A stretch of 45,897 nt of DNA, from assembly GCA_035471625.1 (NCBI GenBank), contig DATIPT010000134.1, forward strand, positions 1-45,897. The letters run 5' to 3'. Positions within the stretch are counted from its first letter, which is position 1; every line of letters begins with the position of its first letter. The translations under genes and the position numbers were made by a program. The notes beneath the pieces are model-generated. The model had not been told where the DNA came from. It was given only the letters and a program-made list of their open reading frames with translations, and made no database searches. The stretch is from DATEVL01 sp035471625. GTDB taxonomy: Bacteria > Chloroflexota > Anaerolineae > Anaerolineales > E44-bin32. Positions 7,868-15,965 of the stretch are shown here, piece after piece.

Positions 7868-9036
7868 CGGCGGCGCACCTCGACCGGCAGGGTGAAGGTC
7901 AGGGTTGTACCTTCGCCGACCCGGCTTTCGACATTGAGTGGGGCGCCGTGCGCATCGAGGATCAGGCGAACCAGGGAAAGTCCCAGGCCGGTCCCGCCAT
8001 ACCGACGGGTAGGTGAACCGTCCAGCTGGTGGAACGGCTCGAACACCTCGCGCAGGCGTTCCTGTGGGATCCCGATCCCGGTGTCGGTCACGGCGATTTC
8101 GACGGCCCGTGTCGCCGCGTTCGCCCGGATCTCGACTCGTCCTCCGGAAGGCGTGAACTTGATGGCGTTGTCGAGCAATTGATGGAGGACCCAGCCCAGC
8201 CGCTCGGCGTCCGCCATCGGCTGCGGAAGGCCCTGAGAGACTTCGACGGTGAGGTCGACCCCGGCCTTCGTGGCCTTCTCTCTCGATCGCTCGATCGCCT
8301 GGTCGAGAAGGTCGGCGACGAGAATGGGGGTCAGGTTGAGGGTGATCCCGGTGCGCGAGCCCGCCGAGAACTCGATCAGGTCGTCGATCAGGCGCTCGAG
8401 ACGCTCCGAGGCCCGGCGGACTACGATCAAGGCGTTCTGCTGTTCTGCGGAAACCGCCCCGAGTTGGCCCTCGGCGAGGAGTTCGATGTAGCCCTTGATG
8501 TGCGCCAGCGGCGTTCGGAGCTCGTGGGAGACATTCGAAATCAGATTGGCCTTGAGTTGGTTGAGTTCACTCAGGCGCTCGAGCGCGCGTCGGAGCTCGA
8601 CGGTTCGCTCCTCGACGCGTCGTTCGAGCTGTCGATTGCTTTCTTGAAGAGCAGTGTGCAGTTCCAGGATCTGACGGTTGACGGCCTGGTCGATCGTTTC
8701 GCGGGTGGCCAGGCCCATTTCGATCAAGGTCTGACCCAGGGGCTTGCGCTCACCGGTCGCTTCGGCTTCGCGTTGGCGCGCCAAGGCCGCCGCCAGCTGG
8801 TTCTCCGTGATCATCTTCTGTTCGAGCAGGTAGGTCCCGAGCTTGGGGACGGCCGTTTCTCCTGCGGGAGCGAGCCGCGGGCCGGCAACGCCGTCCAGTA
8901 CGGCTCGTTCTTCCAGGAGTGAGACCAGAGTGAGGTCGAGGCCGCAGTGAGGGCAGACGCGGCTGTCGAGCGGCCAGCGTCCGCCGCAATGGGGGCACGT
9001 CACCGGTTCAGGCGTGGGACTCGCTGATCGCGTCAT
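7864..9036 (-). CDS. Histidine kinase with zinc ribbon and MshEN-like N-terminus
   Basis: A 390-residue soluble kinase. Residues 14-32 form a zinc ribbon (CPHC at 14-17 and CPHC at 29-32). Residues 65-122 contain two copies of the 24-residue motif known from MshEN/GspE N-terminal domains: K65-L-G... to Q88, and P99-L-G... to Q122. A coiled coil (about 128-160) follows, then HisKA with His171 in NVSHELRTPLAH. HATPase_c follows with LLDNAIKFTPSG, DTGIGIP and GTGLGLSL. ATG 9036 is preferred to a start at 9084 because the promoter -10 lies between them. It is the first gene of the operon with the GAF kinase and OmpR regulator. Confidence 0.88.
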   Translation of the reverse strand: MTRSASPTPEPVTCPHCGGRWPLDSRVCPHCGLDLTLVSLLEERAVLDGVAGPRLAPAGETAVPKLGTYLLEQKMITENQLAAALARQREAEATGERKPLGQTLIEMGLATRETIDQAVNRQILELHTALQESNRQLERRVEERTVELRRALERLSELNQLKANLISNVSHELRTPLAHIKGYIELLAEGQLGAVSAEQQNALIVVRRASERLERLIDDLIEFSAGSRTGITLNLTPILVADLLDQAIERSREKATKAGVDLTVEVSQGLPQPMADAERLGWVLHQLLDNAIKFTPSGGRVEIRANAATRAVEIAVTDTGIGIPQERLREVFEPFHQLDGSPTRRYGGTGLGLSLVRLILDAHGAPLNVESRVGEGTTLTFTLPVEVRRR

Positions 9037-9065
9037 CCGCCCTGTCGAAGCCGTCACCGCTCGGA

Positions 9066-9094
9066 ATGATAGTCTCGGTGCCACGGCGGGGCAA
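9066..9094 (-). promoter_or_regulatory. Sigma70-like promoter of the two-kinase operon
   Basis: On the minus strand TTGCCC (9094-9089) is separated by 17 bp from TATCAT (9071-9066). The predicted transcription start is near 9059, giving a leader of about 22 nt to ATG 9036. This placement helps decide the start of the first kinase gene. Confidence 0.6.
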
Positions 9095-9314
9095 GGAGCC
9101 GAATAGAAGCGGTTCGATCTGTCTCAGAGCAAGCCCCGTGCCGGGGGAGACAAGTTCCGTTTCGGGGGGATTGGCCGCCAGCCTTGTGAAATCTCGCACA
9201 ACACGGCAATGGCATCCCCGGGGGCGCCCGGCTTCCGCCGCACCCGCAAGCACGCTGTAAGGTCGCGTTCGGGCCGGACAACGGATAATGGGATCGGTCA
9301 AGCGAGGACCGCGA

Positions 9315-9701
9315 ATGCCGATCCAGACCCTGCTCATCGACGATGACCCCGATCTGGCAGCCGTCCTGCAGACGCTCTTGCGCGGTCAGGATTTTGAACT
9401 GCACGCCTTCCTGACCGGCGAGGAGGGGATCGAGGCATGCCGCTCGACGATGCCCGACGTCGTGATCCTCGACTTGCTGATGCCCGAGATGGACGGTTGG
9501 GAAGTCTGCGAGAGGATTCGCCAGTTCTCGAACGTCCCGATCCTGATCCTGTCGGCGCTGGGAGCCCCGGGCTCCGTCGCCCGGGCTCTGGATGCCGGCG
9601 CCGATGACTACCTGATCAAGCCGGTTCATGCCAGCCTGCTCGCCTCTCGCCTGCGCACGCTCGTCCGTCGGCAGGCCAAGGATCACGTGCGAGCGGCCTG
9701 A
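9315..9701 (+). CDS. Stand-alone response-regulator receiver protein
   Basis: A 128-residue, single-domain receiver. The acidic pocket is IDDDPD, the phosphoacceptor is Asp53 in ILDLLMPEMDG, the switch Ser is in ILSAL and the Lys is in IKPV. A basic tail of about 10 residues follows. ATG 9315 is chosen because GAGGA at 9304-9308 gives a proper ribosome-binding site. A GATAAT -10-like element at 9284-9289 would overlap the alternative ATG 9288. It is transcribed divergently from the two-kinase operon and may be an extra phosphoacceptor for those kinases. A strong hairpin follows. Confidence 0.85.
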   Translation: MPIQTLLIDDDPDLAAVLQTLLRGQDFELHAFLTGEEGIEACRSTMPDVVILDLLMPEMDGWEVCERIRQFSNVPILILSALGAPGSVARALDAGADDYLIKPVHASLLASRLRTLVRRQAKDHVRAA

Positions 9702-9751
9702 GGTCCCATCGGAGAAACCGCTGGTCTGGCAACCGCGTTTCGCTCTCCACG

Positions 9752-9771
9752 CCGCCCACGCAAGTGGGCGG
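9752..9771. terminator. Hairpin with GNRA loop between convergent genes
   Basis: A perfect 8-bp stem CCGCCCAC / GTGGGCGG closed by a GCAA tetraloop. It lies between the lone receiver (plus) and the SDR gene (minus). No strong U-tract follows, so it may slow or block transcription from both sides rather than act as a classic intrinsic terminator. Confidence 0.55.
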
Positions 9772-9795
9772 TGCGGATTCTTGCGAACGCTCTGG

Positions 9796-10584
9796 CTACA
9801 GCGCCGTCTTGACGATCCCTCCGTCGACGAGCAGGGCGTGCCCGTGGACGTACGACGCCGCAGGCGACGCCAGCCAGGCGACCGTCCGCCCAAACTCGTC
9901 AGGCGTCGCCATCCGTCCCAGCGGAATGGTGTCCACGATCCTCTGGGCCTCGACCTCGGGCGACGTCCCCGCCCGCATCGCTCGGTCTTCGAACAGATGA
10001 ACGACGCGCTCCGTTCCAGTCCATCCCGGGTGGATCGAATTCACCCGGATGCCCTTTGGGCCGAGTTCTCCCGCCAGGGATTTCATCAGACCCACGACGG
10101 CCATCCGGACAGAATTGGAAAGCACCAGGTTCTCGATCGGCTGCTTTACCGCATACGACTGATTGGCGATGATGGTCCCCGATCCCTGCTTAACCATCCG
10201 GGGCACGACGGCGTAGCAAAGGCGGACCACGCTCATCAGCGTGAGGTCGACGGCGGCGGTCCAATCGGCAGGCGTCAAGTCGAGGAAAGCTCCCGGCCTT
10301 GGGCCGGCAATATTGGTCACCAGGATGTCGATCCGGCCATAGGCGGCGACGGCTTGATCGACGAATCGGTCGACATCGTCTGGCAAGGTCAGATCGGCCT
10401 GCAGGCCGAGCACCGGCCGGCCATGGCGGGCCTGGATCTCCTGGGCGGCGGTCGCGATCGCTTCGGAGTGGGCGCCAATCGCGAGCCGGGCCCCCTCGGC
10501 GGCAAGCGCTTCGGCGGCGGCGCGCCCGAGGCCGCGCGACGCCCCGGTCACGAGAGCCACCTTGTCCTGGAGTCCGAGATCCAT
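9796..10584 (-). CDS. SDR-family protein with altered catalytic residues
   Basis: A 262-residue Rossmann protein of the short-chain dehydrogenase/reductase superfamily. The cofactor loop TGASRGLG is at 13-20, and the usual NNAG appears as TNIAG (about 90-94). The C-terminal cofactor motif HPGWTGT and the terminal VHGHALLVDGG are present. The normal YxxxK is missing: its positions read Ser156 and Arg160 in NLVLSNSVRMAVVG. A group of FabG-like SDRs with such an imperfect tetrad is known (as I recall, CDD's BKR_like_SDR_like). It may bind NAD(P) and reduce an unusual substrate, or may not be catalytic. AGGAGG precedes the ATG, 38 bp after the large kinase gene. Confidence 0.8.
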   Translation of the reverse strand: MDLGLQDKVALVTGASRGLGRAAAEALAAEGARLAIGAHSEAIATAAQEIQARHGRPVLGLQADLTLPDDVDRFVDQAVAAYGRIDILVTNIAGPRPGAFLDLTPADWTAAVDLTLMSVVRLCYAVVPRMVKQGSGTIIANQSYAVKQPIENLVLSNSVRMAVVGLMKSLAGELGPKGIRVNSIHPGWTGTERVVHLFEDRAMRAGTSPEVEAQRIVDTIPLGRMATPDEFGRTVAWLASPAASYVHGHALLVDGGIVKTAL

Positions 10585-10622
10585 GATGCCTCCTGGGATT
10601 CGGTCGTTGGGTCGAGATGAGT

Positions 10623-13600
10623 CTACGCGCCGGCGCCGGCTTGGCCAAGCCCCGTCTGCACGCTCTCGAAGAGGTCGGAACGCCGGAACGTTGCCAGGTC
10701 TTCGGGTTCGAGCTGCGTTTCCAGCTTCCTGAGCAGCGACTCGGCCGTGCGGAGCGGTTCAACCGCCTCGGGGCGTCTCCCCGCGGCCATCATGGCGCGA
10801 GCCTGGATCTCGAGGCAGCGGGCGACGGCGTACGGGCAGGGCGTCTGCTCCCAGGCCGCCGCCGCCCGCCCGGCAAGCTCCGCCCCGGATTCGAAGTCGC
10901 CGGCCTGGATGGCCAGGATCGCCTGCGCCTCCCGCGTGCAAGCCTGGGTCCGCGGCACATCGTGTTGCTTCTGGACGCGCTGGATCCGCTCGAGGTAGGC
11001 GGCTGGATCGTCGACCGGCGACTCGATGGAAGCACTGGACTGCCAGCGGATCGCCTCCAGGAGTGCGATGGCGGCGTCGGCGTGGGTCGTCGGGGCGGAG
11101 TCGATCCGATCGAGGAGGTTGCGGATGGCTTCGCCTGCGGCGGCGTGATCCCCGACCAGTCCGCCGGAACGGATCAACTCGATCAACTGAGGGAAGACGG
11201 ACTGCGGTTCATCCATCTCGGCGAGGATGCGCTCACGCACTTCCAGCAAGGCCTTGTGGGCCTGCTCCGGCCGACCTAGATCTGTCTCCATCATGGCCCG
11301 AAGGGCGGTACGCCACACCTCGGTCAGTCCGGCAAGGTAGGCGGACTGGAGAACTTCTCGGTCGAGGGCCAGTGCGTCTCGCCATTCGCCTGTCCGCCAC
11401 AACGTGCCCGAAAGCTCCAGCTGAGCCGCGGTCACAAAGCCTGGAACGTGATACCGCTCACAGAAGGCGATCATGTCCCGATACACGGGCACGGCGTCGT
11501 TGTACCGCCCCAGGGCGAAGAACGAGCTGGCGATGTTCATATAGGCCCGGCAGGCATCATGGACGAACCCCGCCTCGATCGCGTCTTCGGCACTTTGCTC
11601 GAGCATGTCCCGGCCGCGCTCGACCTGGCCGATCCCGATGTAGCTCGTCCCCACGTTGTTCAGGGCGTGGATCCGCACTTGCTCAGCGCCGGTCTCGGCC
11701 GCCAGAGCCATCGCCCGCTCGCCCCAACGGATCGCGTCGTCGTACTCCGACGCCAGCATGTGCATCTGGGAGATGGAGCTCACGGCGAAGGCGAGGGCTG
11801 GGGTGGGTGGCCCCTGCTCGAGGAGGTGAAGCGCCCGATGGTAGTGCTCCAGGGCTTGCTTCCGGTTGCCCACTTCATAGTACAGGCGGCCGATGCGGCG
11901 CTCGGCGTCGCCAGTCCCGATCGGGTCACCGAGACGTTCGTACAGATCCCGGGATTCCACGTAGGTGCGCATCGTGCCGTCGGCGCCGGCGACCTGCAGG
12001 CTGTCCCCGAGCTTGGCCAGGGTCGCGGCCCGGCCGGTAAGGTCATGGTGGGGCCAGCGCTCGAGCGCAGCCTGGAAGAACCGAACGGCTTCGGCTCGGG
12101 CCAGACTCGCGTAGGCGCGCTCGGCAGCTTGCAGCGAGGTCCGGCGAGCCTTCTCGTCCTCCCCGGCCTCGATCCAGTGATAGGAAAGAATCTCGTAGGA
12201 GTCCGGTCGGATGGCCTCGATCGCTTCGGCGGCTCGCCGATGCAGCAGCTTCCTTCGAAGAACGCTGACCGACTCGGTCAGGCTGGCTGGGATCAGGGCG
12301 TGCAGGAACGTGAACATCACGTCGCCGTTGTGGCGGGTCTCGCTGATCAACTGGGCGTGCTCGGCAGCCTCGAGGGCTTCGATCAGGCGCACCTCGGGCA
12401 TATCCGTCGCCCGCTGCAACGTCGTGAACTCGAACTCCCGGCCCAGGATCGAGGCCATCAACATCGCTTCCTGGGCGGGCTCGGGAAGCTTGTCGATCCG
12501 CGAAAGGATGGCGCCGCGGACGCTCTGGGGGATTTCGAGGTCTGCTACGCCCGGTCGGTGCCACCGGCCAGCCTCGAACCGAAGCTTGCCCGAATCGACA
12601 AGAGCCTTGCAGATCTCCTCGATGAAGAATGGGTTGCCCTCACTCTCTCGATAGATGCCGTCGAGGAAGTCGGGGGTGATCTCCTCGGTGAACATCGCCT
12701 GAAGGAGGTGGTTGGTCTGTTCCCGGGTCAGGCGGCCGAGCTTGACCCGCACGGCGAGTCGTTCCCGATTGAGGTCCGTCAACAGGCGGCTGAGAGGCGG
12801 GTTCTCGTCGAGTTCGATTTCGCGGTACGTGAGGATCAGCAGGATCGGTTGGCGGCGGATCCTGCGGGCCAGGTGGTGGATCAGTTGGATGGTCCCGGCA
12901 TCGGCCCAATGGATGTCGTCGAGGAAGATCGCTAAGGGCGCGCCGCCGGCGACCGCCTCGCAGTACAACGTGAAGGCCTCGAAGGCCCGCTGCTGCTGGT
13001 TGGCGGTGTCGAGGGCTGGATTGGATGGCAGTCCTGGGAAGCGGAGGGCAAGGTCGGGCGCAAACGTGACCAACTCGGCGACGACGAAGTCCGGCAGGGC
13101 GTCGGGACCCAGCCCGGAAAGACCGCGGCGGATGGCCTCGGCAACCGGGGCGAAGGGGACCCCGCCCTCGGCATAGCATTCGCCGCTCAAGACGCGCCCC
13201 CCGGTTGCCTCGACATGGGCCACGACCTCGCGGACCAGGCGGGTCTTGCCGATGCCGGGCTCGCCGGTCACCAGAAGCACCTCGCCTTCGCCCTTGGCGG
13301 CGTGGTTCCAGTGCTCCAGGGTCTCGGAGAGCTCCCGCTCACGGCCGATCAAGCGGCCGCGCACGATGCGCTCGAGAAGGGAGCGCTCGGCCGACCCGGT
13401 CGTCGGGGCGGTGAGGGAGTCTTTCAGCCGTCGCTGGGCAGCGAAGGTGTCGGCCGGCCGATCTTCGGGGCGCTTGGCCAAGAGATCCAGGATCAGATCT
13501 TCGAGGGCCGGGGGCAGATCGGGCCGGTGGGCGCTGGGAGGGACGACCGGCGCGTTCAGATGGAGTGAGATCACGGCCAGCGCGCTCTCGGCGGAGAAGG

Positions 13601-14219
13601 GGAGGCGCCCGGCGACCATCTCGTAAAGCATGACGCCGAGCGCATAGAGGTCGGCCCGGCCGTCGACTTCCCGCCCCATCGCCTGTTCGGGTGCGACGTA
13701 ATAGACCGTGCCGATCAGGACCCCGCTCTGGCTCATGCGGGTCGACATCGACTGGGCCAGGCCAAAGTCCATCAGCTTCACGCCGCCGCCCGGCGTGAGC
13801 AGCACGTTCTCCGGCTTCAGGTCGCGGTGGATGACGCCGTGGGCGTGGGCGTGGCCCAGTCCTTCCAACATGCCGCTGGCGATCCTGACGATCGTCTCGA
13901 GATCGGTTGGCGGCTTCTCGTGGAGCGACCGGCCCTCGACCAGTTCCATCACGATGTACGGCTGAGGCGCGTTGCCGCTGGAGCGGTCTTCGCCGACGTC
14001 GTAGATGGCGACGATGTTGGGATGGTTCAGGCGGGCGGCCGATTGGGCCTCAGCGAGCAGGCGCCGCCAGCCTTCGTCCCCGGAGTCGAGGGCGCGAAGC
14101 AGCTTGACGGCGACCGGCCGATCAAGGAGCAGGTCATGACCGCGGAAGACGACGGCCATCCCGCCGCGGCCGAGCTCCGCATCCAGGCGATAGCGGTCAT
14201 CCAGGACCCGGGGCGACAT
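10623..14219 (-). CDS. Ser/Thr protein kinase fused to AAA ATPase and TPR regions
   Basis: A 1198-residue cytoplasmic signalling protein. A PknB-type kinase domain spans about residues 8-270: glycine loop GRGGMAVV, Lys39 in VAVKLL, Asp133 in HRDLKPEN, Asp151 in DFG, and APEQ. An AAA_16/STAND-like ATPase follows (about 285-650): Walker A GEPGIGKT at 319-326 and Walker-B-like LAIFLDDIHWAD at about 429-440. The C-terminal half (about 680-1190) is a long TPR-like helical array. All kinase catalytic residues look intact. Proteins of this shape act as large signal-integration switches in Chloroflexota, Myxococcota and Actinomycetota. It starts 15 bp after a GAF/SpoIIE phosphatase gene and is probably co-transcribed with it. 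Confidence 0.92.
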   Translation of the reverse strand: MSPRVLDDRYRLDAELGRGGMAVVFRGHDLLLDRPVAVKLLRALDSGDEGWRRLLAEAQSAARLNHPNIVAIYDVGEDRSSGNAPQPYIVMELVEGRSLHEKPPTDLETIVRIASGMLEGLGHAHAHGVIHRDLKPENVLLTPGGGVKLMDFGLAQSMSTRMSQSGVLIGTVYYVAPEQAMGREVDGRADLYALGVMLYEMVAGRLPFSAESALAVISLHLNAPVVPPSAHRPDLPPALEDLILDLLAKRPEDRPADTFAAQRRLKDSLTAPTTGSAERSLLERIVRGRLIGRERELSETLEHWNHAAKGEGEVLLVTGEPGIGKTRLVREVVAHVEATGGRVLSGECYAEGGVPFAPVAEAIRRGLSGLGPDALPDFVVAELVTFAPDLALRFPGLPSNPALDTANQQQRAFEAFTLYCEAVAGGAPLAIFLDDIHWADAGTIQLIHHLARRIRRQPILLILTYREIELDENPPLSRLLTDLNRERLAVRVKLGRLTREQTNHLLQAMFTEEITPDFLDGIYRESEGNPFFIEEICKALVDSGKLRFEAGRWHRPGVADLEIPQSVRGAILSRIDKLPEPAQEAMLMASILGREFEFTTLQRATDMPEVRLIEALEAAEHAQLISETRHNGDVMFTFLHALIPASLTESVSVLRRKLLHRRAAEAIEAIRPDSYEILSYHWIEAGEDEKARRTSLQAAERAYASLARAEAVRFFQAALERWPHHDLTGRAATLAKLGDSLQVAGADGTMRTYVESRDLYERLGDPIGTGDAERRIGRLYYEVGNRKQALEHYHRALHLLEQGPPTPALAFAVSSISQMHMLASEYDDAIRWGERAMALAAETGAEQVRIHALNNVGTSYIGIGQVERGRDMLEQSAEDAIEAGFVHDACRAYMNIASSFFALGRYNDAVPVYRDMIAFCERYHVPGFVTAAQLELSGTLWRTGEWRDALALDREVLQSAYLAGLTEVWRTALRAMMETDLGRPEQAHKALLEVRERILAEMDEPQSVFPQLIELIRSGGLVGDHAAAGEAIRNLLDRIDSAPTTHADAAIALLEAIRWQSSASIESPVDDPAAYLERIQRVQKQHDVPRTQACTREAQAILAIQAGDFESGAELAGRAAAAWEQTPCPYAVARCLEIQARAMMAAGRRPEAVEPLRTAESLLRKLETQLEPEDLATFRRSDLFESVQTGLGQAGAGA

Positions 14220-14234
14220 CCAGGAGCCTCGAGA

Positions 14235-15485
14235 TCATTCGCCCGAACGTCGGGCGAGCAGGAAAGTCACGTCGTCGTAGGGTGCGGTTGCGCCTACAAA
14301 GGCCGCGATCGCCAGGCGAAGCCGCTCCCGAATCTCCGTTGCGGAAGCCCGCCGGGCGTCCCACAACGCCGCCTTCAACCGGGACTGGCCGAACAACGCG
14401 TGCAGGCTGTCGGTCGCGTCGGTGACGCCGTCGGTGTACAACAGGACGAAGTCGCCGGGGTCCAACTGTTTCTCACTGTGATCGTAGGCGGAGTCCGGAT
14501 CGATCCCCAGCGGGAAACCGGGAGCCCCGAGCTCGAAGAAGGAGTCCTCGGACGACCGGTAGAAGAGCGGACGGTTGTTCCCGGCATTGGTCACGCAGAC
14601 TTTGCCATCCGGTTCCAGTCGCGCCAAGAGCAAGGTGACGAACATCCCGTTGGGAGCCTCCGCGCACAGCGTCCGGTTCGCCTTGCCCACGGCATTCGAA
14701 GGAAGTTCGCTGGAGGCGATGTTGGCGCGGATCACGCTTCGGGCGCTTGCCATGAAAAGGGCGGCCGGCATCCCCTTGTCTGTCACGTCCCCGATCAGGA
14801 TTCCCGGAGACCCGTCGCGGAACGGGACGAAATCGTAGAAGTCCCCGCTGACTTCGCGGGCCGGTTGCCACCAGGCGGCGAATTCCCACCCCGGGAAGGA
14901 CGGAACTTCCTGAGGGAGCAGGCTGGATTGCACTTGGCGGGCCACTTGAAGCTCGCGCTCCATGCGGCCCTTCTCGACGGCCACTTGATACAGACGAGCA
15001 TTCTCGATGGCAATCGCCGCGCTGGAGGCGATCCCTTGCAACATGTCGAGGTCCTCGGGGGAGAAGACCCCGCTTTGGATGCGGCTGTCGACGTAGATCA
15101 CGCCCTCGATCTGCCCCTTGAGCTCAAGGGGGACGCACAAGATGGCGCGAACGCCAAGGATGCGGACGCTGGCCCGGCTGGCCAGCCAAGCTTCCTGTTG
15201 GGCATCCGAAGTGAGCAGGGGCTTCCCTTCGGACGCGACCCGATCCACAATCCCGCGTGAGACCTGGAACTCAGGGGCCTCGACGGCACGCAGGTCCATC
15301 CCGCGTGCCGACGCGAATCGGAAGGAGCCGTCCGGCTGACGCAACATGACAAAGCCGCGCTCCGCCCGCGTGGTCGCAATAACCTCATCCATCACCCGCG
15401 TCAAGACTTCGCTCAGATCGAGGGAAGAACTGAAGGTCTGGGAGATACGATAGAGCAGGGCGAGCCGATCTTCGGTCGGAGACAT
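14235..15485 (-). CDS. GAF-SpoIIE (PP2C-type) serine phosphatase
   Basis: About 416 residues. A GAF domain (about 10-165) joins through a coiled coil (about 168-190, with MERELQVARQVQSSLLPQ) to a SpoIIE/RsbU-type phosphatase domain (about 200-415). Metal-binding Asp residues are visible in REVSGDFYDF, LIGDVTDKGMPAALFMA and LLYTDGVTDA. The final PYDDVTFLL motif is typical. Such enzymes dephosphorylate anti-sigma antagonists or kinase substrates in response to a GAF-sensed signal. The start is uncertain: ATG 15485 is preferred by domain position, with ATG 15506 or GTG 15548 possible. It immediately precedes the large Ser/Thr kinase gene, so phosphatase and kinase may act on a shared target. Confidence 0.88.
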   Translation of the reverse strand: MSPTEDRLALLYRISQTFSSSLDLSEVLTRVMDEVIATTRAERGFVMLRQPDGSFRFASARGMDLRAVEAPEFQVSRGIVDRVASEGKPLLTSDAQQEAWLASRASVRILGVRAILCVPLELKGQIEGVIYVDSRIQSGVFSPEDLDMLQGIASSAAIAIENARLYQVAVEKGRMERELQVARQVQSSLLPQEVPSFPGWEFAAWWQPAREVSGDFYDFVPFRDGSPGILIGDVTDKGMPAALFMASARSVIRANIASSELPSNAVGKANRTLCAEAPNGMFVTLLLARLEPDGKVCVTNAGNNRPLFYRSSEDSFFELGAPGFPLGIDPDSAYDHSEKQLDPGDFVLLYTDGVTDATDSLHALFGQSRLKAALWDARRASATEIRERLRLAIAAFVGATAPYDDVTFLLARRSGE

Positions 15486-15591
15486 GCCAGTCCAGTGATC
15501 CTCCATCGGGCCGCTTTCCGCCCTCGAGCATGGAGCTCGGCCGCTCACCCGGCCGGGCGGAGGAGTTGCGGTTCGCGCCGCATCCGGGACG

Positions 15592-15597
15592 ATTATA
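15592..15597 (-). promoter_or_regulatory. -10 element upstream of the phosphatase-kinase genes
   Basis: A perfect TATAAT on the minus strand, in the gap between the DUF503 gene and the GAF-SpoIIE gene. No good -35 or TGn extension is present. Its position fits transcription of the phosphatase, kinase and SDR genes. Confidence 0.45.
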
Positions 15598-15674
15598 AGC
15601 CTGTCATCAGGAGACCTGCCGGTGCCCAGAGACAGGCGAAGTCTGGCCTCGGAGAACCAGCTCGAAAGGACAGG

Positions 15675-15965
15675 TCATCGTAGGTCGATGGCGAAATCGA
15701 TGACGGTCAGATCCGGCCTGCGGCGCTCAATCCACCCAGGTATCTTCTGGACGACCTTGTGCGCGTGGCGCCCGTCGTTGCTAACTGCAGCACAAGCCAG
15801 CACCGCAACCCGAGGTGTATCGAGTTGGTCGATCTCGGCTACCGAACAGTGGAACTCGTCGTGGAGCGCTGCGATCAGCGACTTGAGGGTGCCTCGTTTC
15901 TCCTTGAGCGTGTGGCAGGCGGGCAGATCCAATTCGATCGAGATCACCGCCACGTGAACGGTCAC
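15675..15965 (-). CDS. DUF503 family protein
   Basis: A 96-residue protein of the DUF503 family, recognised by VHVAVISIELDLPACHTLKEKR (split: an N-terminal beta strand, then a helix with HTLKEKRGTLKSLI) and by the SNDGRHAHKVVQKIPGWIE segment. It is a small ferredoxin-like fold with no settled function. In many bacteria it sits near rbfA/infB; here it is instead coupled to a lipoate-pathway gene. The GTG start overlaps the upstream octanoyltransferase stop as GTGA (15962-15965), which strongly supports this start and translational coupling. Length matches the family. Confidence 0.85.
   Translation of the reverse strand: MTVHVAVISIELDLPACHTLKEKRGTLKSLIAALHDEFHCSVAEIDQLDTPRVAVLACAAVSNDGRHAHKVVQKIPGWIERRRPDLTVIDFAIDLR

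Noticed and set aside
13200..14200. Multiple long plus-strand frames opposite the kinase domain of the large Ser/Thr kinase.
   Set aside because: All kinase motifs are intact on the minus strand; the plus-strand frames carry no family signature.
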